Source of the DNA: Lactuca virosa
Lineage: Eukaryota > Streptophyta > Magnoliopsida > Asterales > Asteraceae
Reading direction: 5' to 3'
DNA: 64,000 nt
Assembly (NCBI GenBank): GCA_928212115.1
Contig: CAKMRJ010003334.1
Coordinates: forward strand, 101,957,650-102,021,649
The notes beneath the pieces are model-generated. The model made no database searches. It saw nothing but the letters and a program-made list of their open reading frames with translations, and was not told the origin of the DNA. The translations under genes and the position numbers were made by a program. Below are positions 11,179-22,339 of this stretch, piece by piece; position 1 is the stretch's first letter; each line of letters opens with the position of its first letter.

Positions 11179-12489
11179 AAATAAGATTTAAAAGGCTTAG
11201 AACTGATACTCAACTTTGGTTCCTTTTCCTTGTTTGGATGTGGGATTATAAGTATCGGTTATTTGTCCGAGCGTCATTAAAATTTTACTTATATATATTT
11301 GTATGTGTATATAAATATAAAAGCTATTTCATTAAGTTCAAATACCCTTTGTAACATGTTGAGCAAGGGGTTGCATTCATGAATACTCAGTATCAATTCT
11401 GAAAGTACATATAAATTATAATATGTATAATCTATGATTCACACAACATTAATTTACGATTCAAGTATACTAAAGTACATTGTTTTACAAGAACAAAGGA
11501 TCGATTCAAAACTAATCAAGAGTATACATTTTTCATATACATGTTAAGAATACTAATTGAAGAACATACTGTCAATCATTTATTTCAGAATGATTGGGTT
11601 TTCATAACTATTATACATGTAACATTTATATGCTTTTTATGAGTCATTTGATACAGGTTATTTAATTCATTTAAACAATATAATCTAAAGTCCTAACATT
11701 ATAACCAAAATCTCCAGCCGGGGATCGAAAAATTGTGTGTATAGATCTATATTGGGAATGACAACCCCGCACTCAGACTACTAGCTACAGTCAGGCATAC
11801 ACGCCTATGAGTGACAGTTGTTATCAATTGTTTTCAACGACTTCAATGCGTTGGGTCAGGCCATCTAGTCAGTATGGTTATAATAACTCATTAAAAGGAT
11901 ATTAACAATACCTTAGTGTATAATTAAATAAACATAAGTACATTTTCAAAGTACTAGTTTTACAAGATACAATTTATAATATTACATTACAGTTTACAAT
12001 AACAGTTGGTGGAACCAGGCACATTCAAAGTTACAAGTTTTACAAAAAGGAATACAAATACAGAACATTGTTATACAAACAGAACAGTTTTATGAGATTA
12101 AAACTACCTTCATATACAGCATAAAATATAAAATTTTCTGGAACAGTTTACATATTCAAGAAACAGAAAACATTCTTTCAAACATAAACACTTATGCACT
12201 CATTCAACTTTATGTTGATACTCTCTTTTCAAATTACTTGTATTCTCAGGGAACAAGTAGACAGGTGGTCCCCAAGCTTTTGAGAATATGGAGCTATTTT
12301 AAGTCTTGTCTTTTTCTTTTGTATAACTATTTTGGTTTCAATATATAATGATGGATCACATGTAAATACTTATACTTTTTAAATATAATGGTTTTTTGTA
12401 CTTTGATTACTATAATGCATGTGTTGTGATACTACAAATGAAGTCATCCACCCCCGGACGTTTCCACCATCTGGTTTGGGGGTGTGACA

Positions 12490-13857
12490 CTCCATCCTCG
12501 GAATGCTTGGGGTCCAGAACAGGGGTTCTGGAGTGTGTGTGTGTGTGTGTAGAATAAGATGGGATATCGAATGTGACTCGTGGGTTTGTTCCAGGGGCAA
12601 GGAACTTTGTTCAACACCTTCATCACCTTTTTGAGAAGGTGAGGGTGGATTATGAGCAGACTCCCCGTAAGTGTGTGCTTGTGATTTTGAAACATCGAGG
12701 AGTACCTTAGATGAGTAGGTTAGTGGGGTGTTTGGAAGGCTAGAGTCAGCCTGAATGTCATGCGCTCCTTCCTTTTGAGAGGAGGAACTGACTTTGGTTT
12801 TATTATTAGGCTTTGACTTAGAATGAGAAGTCTTTCTTTTGGCAGACTTTTTGACCTTTCCTCCGGACACAGTGGGATTGGCCTCTTCCGGAATAGGCTC
12901 AATGGAGACAGGGGCAGGTTGTGTTGGGTCGAACACAACCGAACTCTCCAGATGGTGTTTCAAATGAATTGATCCAGAAGGTATTAAGGCCAACATATGG
13001 TCCGGAAGGCGTCTTACAGGTCCAAAGGACGATTGGTCCGGAATGCGATAATGCTTAACATTTTTAAAGGAAACATATACCTCTTGCGAAATTATAGAAA
13101 CTGGAATTGGTTCCGACCTTTCTCTGTAAAGCTCTTGGATCGTCAAGGCCCAAAATCTGGGGCATGATATCTCATTGCTCTTCCTCTTGATGGTAAATTT
13201 CCGAAAATCTTGCCGAAGCACCTCCGGAAGGTCTACAACATTGTTACGTCCGGAGCAGATGTTATATATGACATATATCCAATCTTTGCTTAAGGTGTCT
13301 GTACCACCGTGCTTTCCGAACAACCCTCAAATGACAAAGTGCATCAATACGGTCCAGAGACCTAAAACTGTTGACTTCTTGAAATCCTTATACTTGTATA
13401 ACTGATCGTAGCCGATATGTTACAATAATTGTTGAAATTCTTCATTGGTGGGTTCTTGAACCTTAAAACCCTTGGGGTTTTCTTTGACGCCTATAGCCCT
13501 GAGAAACGTCGATTTGTGGATAGGCACGATCCTGTCACCGGTGATTTTTGTTTCAAGAACCCCATCTTGAATCTTGATCCTTGTAAATGTTGTGTGTAGA
13601 AGATTGACTGGAAGAGGTGGTTCTGGAATTTTAGAGAGAGGAATGGAGATTGGGTGATTAGCAATGAACTCGATCATCACTCTTATGGGTTCATTGAAAT
13701 CCATGGGGTTTAGCGAGAAAAGTTGAGTGGTATCTCTGAGGAATGCTTCATTCGACATTGAAGATGGTGATCCTTTGGTTGATTTCTTCTTCACAACAAC
13801 TTTCTTGATTGCAGGAGCAGTTTGATCAACTTTTGGAGGCAATGAAGGAGACGCCAT
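12490..13857 (-). pseudogene. Element S: extra (env-position) ORF downstream of pol
   Basis: Starts at ATG 13857 (MASPSLPPK) and runs open to 13420, stops, then continues open from 13323. The first part has a basic N-terminus and a folded region (FLRDTTQLFSLN, FLRAIGVKENP). The second has KHGGTDTLSKDWIYVIY and CPRFWALTIQELY, then a Ser/Pro/Lys-rich tail. I recall similar proteins annotated in composites as 'putative plant transposon protein'. No signal peptide or membrane helix is evident, so an envelope role is not supported by sequence. The ORF is cut at 12490 by element A. Confidence 0.7.
12532..12550. repeat. GT microsatellite
   Basis: A (GT)n run inside the extra ORF of S, encoding a His-Thr repeat on the minus strand. 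Confidence 0.85.
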
Positions 13858-14826
13858 TGTTGCAGGTGTGATGAGAGCTTGAAGAACACAAGAACATAGG
13901 GAAGGTTTGGGAATTTTTGAGATGTTGAGCGTGTAAAGAAGTAAATGAGGGTTTAAGGGTGTTTTTATAGGTGAATGAAACGGGTCAGGTCAGGAATAGT
14001 AATGATGAGGATCCGAAGCAAAAATAGGTTGCATTTAATGTTTATCCGTTTACGAGGGTGAATTGACCTGGGATAGGAAAGGATGGGATGGATGATAGCT
14101 TAAAATGGAAACCCTAAACGGAGATGTGATGGTTGCTTTTTGAAACGTGCAATCGTGACGCGAGTTTCAAGGAGGACGCGATAAGAATCGTCAAAAGTTA
14201 TCGTTATAAAAACGTTTCATCTTAAAACCTTTGGACATCCTGATGATTGATTCCGGACAGTTTGAGAACCGGAGAGTAATGAGGTGAATTTCGGAACATG
14301 GTGATTTTGAAGAAAAGGTCCGGACAATCTAAACAATCCGGAGTGAAACTTTGAGGTTCCGGAGTCAAACATATTTGAATTCCGGAGCAGAATACATTTG
14401 AAAAATTCCGAAGGAAGTAACTTTCATGGATTCCGGAGAAAGTTTTAAGAAGTAGGTCCGGAGAAAAATTTGAAATTCCGAAATGGTTATTTTGATGTTC
14501 CGGAGTGCATTTGAAAGAAATTACGGAGCAAGATTTGAAAAACTTCCGGAGTGAGATTTGAAAAACTTCTGGAGTTTAAAATACAATACCTTTCCGGATT
14601 TGAATTCTGGGATGACCTTATGAAGTAAATTCCAAGGTGAAAATTTGATCAATGTGACTATGTGGACTATGGACATCAAATGTTAAGATGGACTGTACAA
14701 CTTTAAAACTCAAGTGGTGGTTAGAAATAAAGACAAGTAAAATGATCATATGTGTTCCGAGAGACAATAGTTCCGAGATGAAAAAATCTTTTGAGTTCAG
14801 AACTAATTTTCTAACTGATGTTACCA
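13858..14826 (-). other. Element S spacer rich in TCCGGA
   Basis: About 970 bp between RNase H and the extra ORF with no coding potential I can recognise. From about 14220 to 14620 it holds many TCCGGA or TTCCGGAG motifs, often 25-40 bp apart and followed by A/T-rich GAAATTTGA-like strings. The same hexamer recurs in the S 5' LTR (about 22110-22260). Confidence 0.6.
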
Positions 14827-16400
14827 TCAGAGAGAGCAGGTCTCTTGAAAGAACTGAGGATCAGGCATCATCATACCCATCTTGTTCAGAAACCCATTGA
14901 ACTTGGTTTCGTCTAATGCCTTAATAAAGACATCATCAATTTCATCATCAGATGGAACAAAAATGAGTTCAATATTGCCATTTAATACATGATGTTTTAT
15001 GAAATGGTACCGTATGTCAATGTGCTTCGTCATGGAGTGCTGAATTGGATTGTGCGAAATTGCAATGGCACTTTGAGAATCACAATAGATAGGAATGCGT
15101 TGAAAACGGTAACCATAATCCAAGAGTTGAGACTTCATCCATAGAACTTGAGAGGTACAGCTGGCAGTAGCAATGTATTCTGCTTCGACTATAGAGAGTA
15201 CAATGCAGTTCTGCTTCTTGGATGACCAACTAACCAATCGACCACCTAAAAATTGACAGCCACCTGATGTGCTTTTTCTATCCAATTGTAGACCACCATA
15301 GTTTGAATCTGAATAAGCTTGAAGTAGAAAGCTCTCATTTGCTGGTTACCAGATTCTGAGATTCTTAGTACCTTTAAGGTATCGGAAAATTTGCTTAACA
15401 GCCAAAAGATGAGACATCTTTGGGTTGACTTGAAATCTGGCACACAAACATGTAGAAAACATGATGTCCGGACGACTAGTTTTTAGATAGAGCAGGGATC
15501 CAATCATTCCTTTGTACTTCTTTTCATCAACTGCTACACCTGAAGGGTCGGCAAAGATCTTGTGTCCAAAACCCATTGGTACCTTGGCTGAGGCACATGT
15601 GTCCATTGGGTACTTTTTGAGGAATTCTAAAATATACTTCTATTAGTGAATGAAAATTCCTCTGTTAGTCTGTTTGACTTGGAGGCCAAGAAAGAAGCTT
15701 AATTCCCGATTCATACTCATTTGAAATCTACTGACCGTTAACTTAGCAAAGTCAGCAACCATTGAAGAATCGGTGGATCCGAAAATGATGTCGTCAACAT
15801 AAATTTGGACCAACATGAGATGCTTTCCATTTGACCTTCGGAATAGAGTAGGATCTAGAATTCCTCTTTGAAAGCCTGAACGCTTGAGAAATTCAGTGAG
15901 GGCCTCGTACCATGCGCGAGGATCTTGCTTAAGGCCATAGACAAGTTTTCGGAGTTTGTAGGAATAGTTCGGATATGATAGATTGATAAAACCGGGAGGC
16001 TATTGAAGATATACTTTAGTGTCAAGTTCACCATTTAGAATAGCACTTTTGACATCCATCTGGTAAACCTTGAAGCCTTTATGAGTAGCATAAGCAAGGA
16101 AGATTCTGATAGCTTCAAGACGTGCAACAGGAGCAAAGGTCTCATCATAATCAAGGACTTCAATCTGTGTAAATACTTTTGCTACCAATGTTGCTTTGTT
16201 TCAAATGATAACTCTTGCATCATCTAATTTGTTCCGAAACACCCATCTAGTACCGACAATGGGATGGTTCTGAGGAGGAGGGACGAGAGATTGAACTTCA
16301 TTTCTATCAAATTCTGCCAATTCTTCTTGCATGGTTGTAATCCAATCAGCATGTTCAAGTGCTTCTTTGATGGATTTGGGTTCAACCATAGAGATAAATT
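14827..16400 (-). pseudogene. Element S: reverse transcriptase and RNase H
   Basis: Minus reading from about 16389: ALEHADWITTMQEELAEF and GTRWVFRNKLDD, then VFTQIEVLDYDETFAPVARLEAIR, YQMDVKSAILNGELDTKVYL, the catalytic YVDD motif at about 15793-15804, and SLLYLKTSRPDIMFSTC. RNase H (15285-14827) has DRKSTSGGCQFLGG, AEYIAT and IPIYCDSQSAIAIS. Several stops split it (16190, 15999, 15640). It is clearly copia and closest to Sirevirus pol. The C-terminal end shows decay (DDEIDDVFIKALDE). Confidence 0.85.
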
Positions 16401-17090
16401 CCGAAAAATGACATTCATTTTGAAGATTTGTAGCAGAGCGAGTTTGTACACCAAAGTTTGGGTTTCCAATGACTTGGTTTGGAGGATGACCCTTGGTCCA
16501 GACATGTAACCTTGGAAGTTCTTGTGCAACAGATGAACCAATATCAAAATGGGGTTATGTTGCTCCCGCTGAATAGTTTGAACGTATGGATGATGCTCCC
16601 CCTGAACTTCTGAATCGGATAGGTTGACCTCATCTTCAGGTGGGAATTCAAAGAAGTTTGCACCATCATCGATGTTGATAGGATTGGAATCATCGAAATC
16701 AGCAGCTGCATCTTGAAATCCATCCACATTTGATTCAAGGGAAGAGTGACCATTCTCCCCCTCAACCTAAGAAGGTTGAAACGGTTCAGAATCAAATGGA
16801 GGAAGACTTGGTGTTGGACCGGAATTGTTTTGAGAGACCGGAGCTTCGAACATGGTTGGTCTTGTTCGAGATTCCCAATCAAGAGCCATTTTTGTGGGTC
16901 TGAATAAGGTCTCAAAGTCAACTTCAAAGATTGTTTGTTGGTTTGGACATCCTGGCGCGTGAGCATCGGACTCCATGATGTGAGTTGTAACATGGGTTGG
17001 GCCAGAATTCTGAACGAAATTGTCATCAAAGGTAACATCAAAGCTTTCTTCCAGAACACGAGTTCTCCGATTAAGAACTCTATGAGCCTT
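16401..17090 (-). pseudogene. Element S: integrase C-terminus to RT linker, frame-broken
   Basis: About 690 bp joining integrase and RT. Pieces of the acidic, Pro/Ser-rich linker can be read in different minus frames (16727-16544, 16976-16767). No catalytic motif is expected here. The frame changes show it is decayed. Confidence 0.55.
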
Positions 17091-17843
17091 CTATTTAGAA
17101 GAATATCCAAGGAAGATGGCTTCATCAACTTTGGGTTGAAACTTGGTAAGATGATCACGGTTGTTCTTGATGAAGCATCTGCATCCAAAAACATGAAGAA
17201 ACGAGATAGTTGGCTTCCGACCGTTCATGGCTTCATACAGTGTTTTGTTGAGGCGTCGATTGATGATACTTTTATTTTGAGTAAAGCATGCAGTAGAAAC
17301 AGCTTCAGCCCAAAGATAGAGTGGAAGATTTGCAAAATTGAGCATGGATCGAGCAGCTTCAACAAGTTTTTTGTTTCGTCGTTCGACTATATTGTTTTGT
17401 TGAGGAGTGTATGGAGCAGAAAAATTGTGGTCAATACTCTTCTCGGTAAGGAAGTTTTCAATGGTAGAGTTAGTGAATTCTGAACCATTGTCACTTCGGA
17501 TTCTCCTGACAGAGAGTTTGATGAGAACTTCTATTCCTTTGATAAAATTGATGAGCTCGAAGGTTGTTTCTGATTTCATCCTGAGGAAGAAGACCCAAGT
17601 GAACCTAGTAAAGTCATCCACAATCACAAGAATGTACTTTTTGTGATGCAAACTCTCTATTGTTGAAGGTCCACACAGATCAATGTGTAGAAGTTCAAAT
17701 GGTTCCGAGATTGATTTTTCAATAATGATGGGATGACCCTTCTTTGACTGCTTTCCACACTCACATGCAGCACATAAATGATCGTTTTCGAACTTGAGGA
17801 GTGGCAAAACTCTAACCATTTCACCCGAAACAAGATCATTCAT
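17091..17843 (-). CDS. Element S: integrase zinc and catalytic domain
   Basis: A 250-residue open stretch. It begins near the CC half of the zinc finger (CAACECGKQSKKGH), then the catalytic D in LLHIDLCGPS, the second D in RRIRSDNGSEFTNS, and the E in VERRNKK. The motif before the E reads TPQQNNIVERR where the family has QNGVVERR. GCRCFIKNN and FLGYSS mark the C-terminal half. The HH half of the zinc finger (LWHRRLAHLN) lies just upstream in another frame. Confidence 0.85.
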   Translation of the reverse strand: MNDLVSGEMVRVLPLLKFENDHLCAACECGKQSKKGHPIIIEKSISEPFELLHIDLCGPSTIESLHHKKYILVIVDDFTRFTWVFFLRMKSETTFELINFIKGIEVLIKLSVRRIRSDNGSEFTNSTIENFLTEKSIDHNFSAPYTPQQNNIVERRNKKLVEAARSMLNFANLPLYLWAEAVSTACFTQNKSIINRRLNKTLYEAMNGRKPTISFLHVFGCRCFIKNNRDHLTKFQPKVDEAIFLGYSSK

Positions 17844-18290
17844 ATATATGAATTCAAGTGAGCAAGCCTCCTATGCCATAACCAACTGACGTTAGGAATA
17901 GCTTTTGAGAGTAAGCAGAGTTGTGGCTTGCCAATGATCATGTTGATATCAAGATGATACATGTTCTTGTTGCGATTTGACTTGATAAAGCATTCCTTTC
18001 GATCTTCGGACATGACGTAGCTATGTTTCTTGCAGAATTTAACTCTACGATTTGCATCAGTGAGTTGAGCCACACTTATCAAATTATGCTTCAAGTCAGC
18101 TACATATCCCACGTTTGAAATGGAGAAGTTGCCATTGTTAAGGATTCCATAACCTCGGATCTGAGAATTAGAGTTCTTGCCATACGTCACATAGCCAGCA
18201 TTTGGTGCAAGTTTGAGATCTAACAAAAAGTCCTTCTGCCCCCGTCATGTGCATGGAGCAAGCACTATCAATATACCATATTGTCTCATG
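17844..18290 (-). pseudogene. Element S: protease and GAG-pre-integrase domain
   Basis: Minus reading gives WYIDSACSMHMTGAEG near 18275-18230; the usual catalytic triplet of copia proteases is DSG, here DSA. It continues with GYGILNNGNFSISNVGYVADLKHNLISVAQLTD and SWLWHRRLAHLN. The protease releases Gag and Pol products in active elements. Whether DSA is a family variant or a lesion I cannot tell. Confidence 0.75.
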
Positions 18291-19853
18291 CTCCGAAGCA
18301 CAGAGTGCCTCCAAAATTAGTGATTGGTGGAGTTTTTAGGCTCCATGTTAGGTTTTGGGACAAAGGCACGAGTCTTAGGCTTCAATAGTGACTTTTGAGC
18401 AACTGATGGTTTAGAAGGTTTGTTCCGAGATTCCTTAGGAAACAAACAGAGTGACATGGTTCTTTCATCTATCCAATGGTGATATTCAATGACAGGGGAG
18501 TTCGGAACAACTTTCTTCGGACTTTTAACTTCCGGAGTAGTGGGAACTACTTTTTCTACCGGAGTGATTGTTTCATCAATGCGAGTTTTGACTTTCCCCA
18601 CAAAGTTTTGTTTTGAATATTTTGAAAATTTTGTTTTCTTAACACTTTTCGGTTTTCTTGATAACACATTTGATTTTGAAATTCGAGGTTTAAAAATTAT
18701 GCCATCGGATTTTGCAATGAAAACAGATGAAACAGTCCGAGGAGAGGTGTTTCAGACAGATATGGTGTTTACACTTGACTTTTCTTGAGTGGGACTGACC
18801 ACTTTCTTTTGTTCTACAGAACTGGGAGGATTTGAGGCTCTCTTGAGGATCTTAGTGGGTGTGAACGATTTTTAACTATGGGTTGATGAATGAGAATTTC
18901 GAGATACACTCCTTTTAGAGTTCTCAAGGAATCTTGAATTTTGTCTAGTCTTAACTTCCTTTTTGTGTGCACTCCGAGCTTCCACTTTAGGATCTACAAT
19001 ATCCTTCCTATTTAACATTGACTTTCTTTTGGAATCAGACGAAGATTTGGAAGTCTGTCCTACTGAGGGATTGTTAAACACATGCTTAATGGGAACTAGA
19101 TTTGTTTTTGAAATCACTTGTTGTTCAGAGTCACATGAAGTTGACTCATCAACATCACTATCTAAGGATGCCCAAACACACTCTAAAGTTTCATATTCAG
19201 TTGATTCTAGAAGGATTTCCTCAACAACACAGTTGTTAGGAGAGCTGTGGTTTGGATTTTAACAACAGACTTTGGAGTGCTAGAGTTAAGTTCAGAGGTC
19301 CGATTCAGGTCCAAGTTTATAAGAGGCGGAAATTGCGTGGAATCGGGACTCTTGACAACTATGGGCTTAAACTCAGGAATCAAAGATGCAAAATGGTCAG
19401 AAGTCTCATTAAGGGGTGACAAGGGAGAAACAGGTTTATCCGAATTTTTAAGGTTCGGAACATCTCCTAAAAAGTCAGATTTTGTAACTCCTTTAAGGGA
19501 CGAACAACTGGTTTCGGAAAATTGCTTCCGAGACCAGGGGCTTTTAACCAAGGATGACGAAAATTGTGAGTCATTCGTTCATTTGCTTCACGAATGTCTA
19601 TGGCATGGTGCATGGCATCAATCTTGGCATTAAGACGTTTTTTATCAAAAATTAAAACATTTCTTTCCGAATAAGTGATTTCACATTTTTCCTTAAGAAT
19701 GATACATTCATCATTTGACATTACAAGCTCATGTTCTAAAGACTCAACTTTTAACTTCTTATCCTCGAAACGAAACCTAAGACGACTCAATTCACTGTCC
19801 TTCTCCTCACTAGCTTCTATGGCTGACTCATAGGCTTTGTAAATGATTGTCAT
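18291..19853 (-). pseudogene. Element S: long gag-pol region with coiled coil
   Basis: Four overlapping minus pieces. 19853-19467 is a heptad-rich coiled coil (ESAIEASEEKDSELSRLR and following). 19551-19207, 19117-18872 and 18667-18317 are Ser/Lys/Pro-rich. The coiled coil between zinc knuckle and protease fits the extended Gag of sireviruses as I recall it. Several frame breaks separate the pieces. Confidence 0.65.
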
Positions 19854-19859
19854 ATCTGA

Positions 19860-20398
19860 TTAGATATGGGTTAGATACGGTTCACAAAGAGACAAATCAA
19901 AATTATTATCAGTAATCATAGATTTTACCTGCTGAACGATGCTTTGGCCGGGTGGATCATTGGTAGCCATGTAGTAGTAGTTTGGTTCAACATCTTCTTC
20001 ATCTCTTTCAGACCCAGAAGACCAGTAGCCTTCATCACATTCAATTTCTTGTCGAACCATCTGACACATGTTTCTTCCAGAAGTTACGTCATCGTCATCT
20101 CCAGACGACCAATACCATTCCACATCGCTAGACACAGTTGTAACAAAATCCTTTTCACTCTCAGCCAATTCTTCAGAACGACGTGCATAGTAAGCAGAGT
20201 CCTTGATCTTTGGTTTTTGTGGGACTTCGGCTAAGCAATCCTTGGCAAAGTGGTTTGCATGTCCGCACTTGTGACACACAATCTTGGGTTTCTTAGATTT
20301 CGGAAGCTGTGGAGGTTCCGAAGTGTGATTATGAGTAGGAAGATTTGGCTTGTAGGCAGGGAGTTTTCAGAATGTTTGTTGAATGGTTGATGATTGTT
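19860..20398 (-). pseudogene. Element S: Gag zinc knuckle
   Basis: CHKCGHANHFAKDC, a CCHC knuckle, near 20277, followed by an acidic Ser-rich region with two YWSSG repeats. It continues the Gag of 20399-21424 after a stop near 20398. RNA binding is the expected role. Confidence 0.8.
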
Positions 20399-21424
20399 TT
20401 AGTGAGGAGCTTGAAAGTGGTTATTTTGGTAAGAAGTTTGGAATCGATTGTTGTGAGGCTTATTGAAAGGACGGTTGTATCTCATAGTGAGTAGGGAAAA
20501 TTCTTGTTGAAAGCGTAGTTCGGAGTCCATTTCATCAGGGTTAAGGTCACCCATAGATTGAAAGTTTGAGTTGGTGAGAGCACGAACGCTAGGAGGTGAG
20601 GGTTGAACAGGAGGAATATATGGAACAACAGCAGTAAGAGGGTCCGAAACAATTGGGTTTGAGGTTTGTGGATCATAGGAACTAACTAAGGCAAGAGGAC
20701 CTCCAGTGAGTTCACATAGAGTTTGAGCAACATTTGACTCATGACCTTGAAGTTTATCAAAAAGTTTATAGAGCTTGAGCTTTTTCAGAGATCCATTGCT
20801 CTGGAGGAATGATTTCACATTTCCACATCCCTTTCCTAGACTGTTAATGAACTTGAGATTGTACTTAAGTGGAGTTCTGACTATCCCATGAGCTGTCATG
20901 TTGTTGACAACAATTCGGTATCTGTTTGAGGCTGAGGCAATAGATTCACCAGGTGTTGTAGTGAGAGTGTCGAACTCATTGACAACCGAAGTCAAGCGCT
21001 TATCCTTCTTGTTCTCTGACCCTTCAAATAAATCTTGAAGTGTGTTCCAAATCTCCTTTGCGGACTTACACAGTTTGATGTGCTCAAAGAGAGATGGTGG
21101 AACACCAAACACCATTTCCGAAAAGGCAACTTGATCAGCATGCAACTTTTCGAGGTCATCAGCTGTGAGAGGTGCTTGACGTTGTTGATCCTGTCCCAAG
21201 AGAGTTGTAGCAGCATCTCTAACCACAGTTCGAACTGGAACATGAGGACCTTCTATAAAGGATCTCCACATAGATTCACCTTTCTCTTTTCCAAGTAAAA
21301 ATCTTTCCATTCTAACTTTATAGTGATCATATTCTTCAACAACTAGCAGTGGGGCACGTGTAGGGCAACCCACACTATTTTCTATTTGCATTGAATACAT
21401 TTGTTGAGTATTAGAAGCAGCCAT
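20399..21424 (-). CDS. Element S: Gag N-terminal and capsid-like region
   Basis: A 341-residue open stretch from ATG 21424 (MAASNTQQMYS). It has the copia gag layout: APLLVVEEYDHYKVRME, IKLCKSAKEIWNTLQDLFEG, LTSVVNEFDTLTTTPGESI and a Gln/Asn/Arg-rich end. Its start region is tandemly duplicated, which puts a second ATG 43 bp upstream in another frame. Confidence 0.85.
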   Translation of the reverse strand: MAASNTQQMYSMQIENSVGCPTRAPLLVVEEYDHYKVRMERFLLGKEKGESMWRSFIEGPHVPVRTVVRDAATTLLGQDQQRQAPLTADDLEKLHADQVAFSEMVFGVPPSLFEHIKLCKSAKEIWNTLQDLFEGSENKKDKRLTSVVNEFDTLTTTPGESIASASNRYRIVVNNMTAHGIVRTPLKYNLKFINSLGKGCGNVKSFLQSNGSLKKLKLYKLFDKLQGHESNVAQTLCELTGGPLALVSSYDPQTSNPIVSDPLTAVVPYIPPVQPSPPSVRALTNSNFQSMGDLNPDEMDSELRFQQEFSLLTMRYNRPFNKPHNNRFQTSYQNNHFQAPH

Positions 21425-21477
21425 TGAAGTTAAGTGAATACATTTGTTGAGTATTAGAAGCAGCCATTGAAGTTAAG
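21392..21477 (-). repeat. Perfect 43-bp tandem duplication across the gag start
   Basis: Units 21392-21434 and 21435-21477 are identical. On the minus strand the upstream copy supplies an ATG at 21467-21465. Because 43 is not a multiple of three, this ATG opens a short frame that overlaps the true gag ATG (21424-21422) and stops at about 21411. Confidence 0.9.
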
Positions 21478-21600
21478 ATAACTTGAGGAAAAGTGGTATA
21501 TAGAAGAAATTTTATCCTTAACACAGAAATGATCGAAATACCAAGGTAATTTCGAATCAATTATAATCTGATCTTATGGATTCAAAGGACAACTACTCAA

Positions 21601-21614
21601 GCTCTGATATCAAT
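21601..21614 (-). other. Primer binding site of element S
   Basis: On the minus strand TTGATATCAGAGC, the initiator-Met tRNA primer site with one change (GGTAT to GATAT), directly against the LTR. Confidence 0.8.
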
Positions 21615-22302
21615 TGTGAGAACAGGGACGATCTGATTCGCAGGGAAAAGATTTGAAACTCAAACCTTGAATGAATGCTTAAGATCAATGTCTGCTTACT
21701 AAGGAATGTTCCAGTCAAGTCTGGCAAGACCAGTCAAGTCAGAGTTAATGCAATCAACAAAGTATTCAATATATAAATGAAGAGAGAAGATAATGATCAA
21801 GGTAAAGATAATAAATGAAGAACATCAAGAATCTTTGAGAGAATAACTTGAAAGGTGAAGTAACTAGAATATTGCTATATTTAAGTGAATGATCCATCGT
21901 TTGAATTGTCATTGAAAACACCTATTAATAGGAGAACATGAAACTCGTACAAACTGACTTACATACATAAGACTGGATAATAAAGTAACTCCTGACACTC
22001 TGATTATCTAAGTTGACAAAATAGATTTAATCCTATGAAATGTAACATCAAGCTAAATGACAAATACATTAAATGCAAAAGGACAAAACACTGATTCAGA
22101 CAAGTTAACATTCCGGACATAACGTCCATTCCGGAATGCCTTCATTTGGTTCGGAATACAAACATCAATCTTCTCTTCCGGAGCAAAGCTTCAAGTCCGA
22201 ACACTAGCTTATTCCTTAACATCATTCATTTCGGAACTCTAACTGACTTCGGATCTTCAAAGGAGTTTGAGATTACTAGAGGTTCACTTTCAGGTTCCAA
22301 CA
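21615..22302 (-). repeat. Element S 5' LTR
   Basis: 688 bp. On + it runs TGTGAGAACA to GGTTCCAACA, so on the minus strand it starts TGTTGGAACC. It abuts the primer site on one side and X LTR sequence on the other. It holds several TTCCGGA or TTCGGAA motifs at 22110-22260. Its 3' partner is outside the window. Confidence 0.85.
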
Positions 22303-22339
22303 CTTAGTGCCTCAACTGTTGTACCTCTAATGAGTTACA
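22303..22339 (-). repeat. X copia LTR, 37-bp left fragment between S and C
   Basis: CTTAGTGCCTCAACTG through TTACA aligns with the D LTRs (CTTAGTATCACAAGTG through GCTTACA at 45099 and 38028). The LTR continues at 30314 after element C. S on the left and C on the right thus entered the same older LTR 37 bp apart. Confidence 0.7.

Larger units (their letters stand above)
1..12489 (+). mobile_element. Element A: Ty3/gypsy LTR retrotransposon (chromovirus-like), 5' end outside window
   Basis: Pol order is protease, RT, RNase H, integrase and a chromodomain-like tail, which is Ty3/gypsy; the tail suggests a chromovirus of the Tekay/Del type (inference). The 5' LTR, primer site and gag lie left of the window. 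RT is interrupted at 794-7210 by element B. The 3' end has a purine tract (9609-9620) and a 3' LTR starting TGTAACATCC at 9621 and ending TGTGACA at 12489. The next bases, CTCCA, should be one target-site copy; the partner is outside the window. A sits inside the 3' ORF of element S. Confidence 0.85.
9621..12489 (+). repeat. Element A 3' LTR
   Basis: Starts TGTAACATCCCG after the purine tract and ends GGGGGTGTGACA. At about 2.87 kb it is long, partly because of two TA-rich tracts. The U3 carries repeated CGGACCG motifs (9815-10070) up to a TATA box at 10071-10082. The rest is non-coding. The end is fixed by the return of the S-element 3' ORF sense immediately after 12489. Confidence 0.8.
12490..22302 (-). 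mobile_element. Element S: Sirevirus-like Ty1/copia retrotransposon with a 3' extra ORF
   Basis: Minus order is 5' LTR (21615-22302), primer site, gag, long coiled-coil region, protease, integrase, RT, RNase H, TCCGGA-rich spacer, then an additional ORF. Integrase before RT is the copia order. The RNase H string DRKSTSGGCQFLGGRLVSW, the long gag and the extra 3' ORF fit the Sirevirus/Maximus lineage. Element A is inserted in the extra ORF at 12489/12490, so the 3' LTR of S lies outside the window. CTTAG (22303-22307) should be one target-site copy. Confidence 0.85.

Noticed and set aside
12490..13857. Envelope glycoprotein call for the S extra ORF
   Set aside because: No signal peptide, membrane helix or Cys pattern visible; only the position fits.
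16935..17483. 182-codon plus-strand frame
   Set aside because: Antisense shadow of the S integrase.
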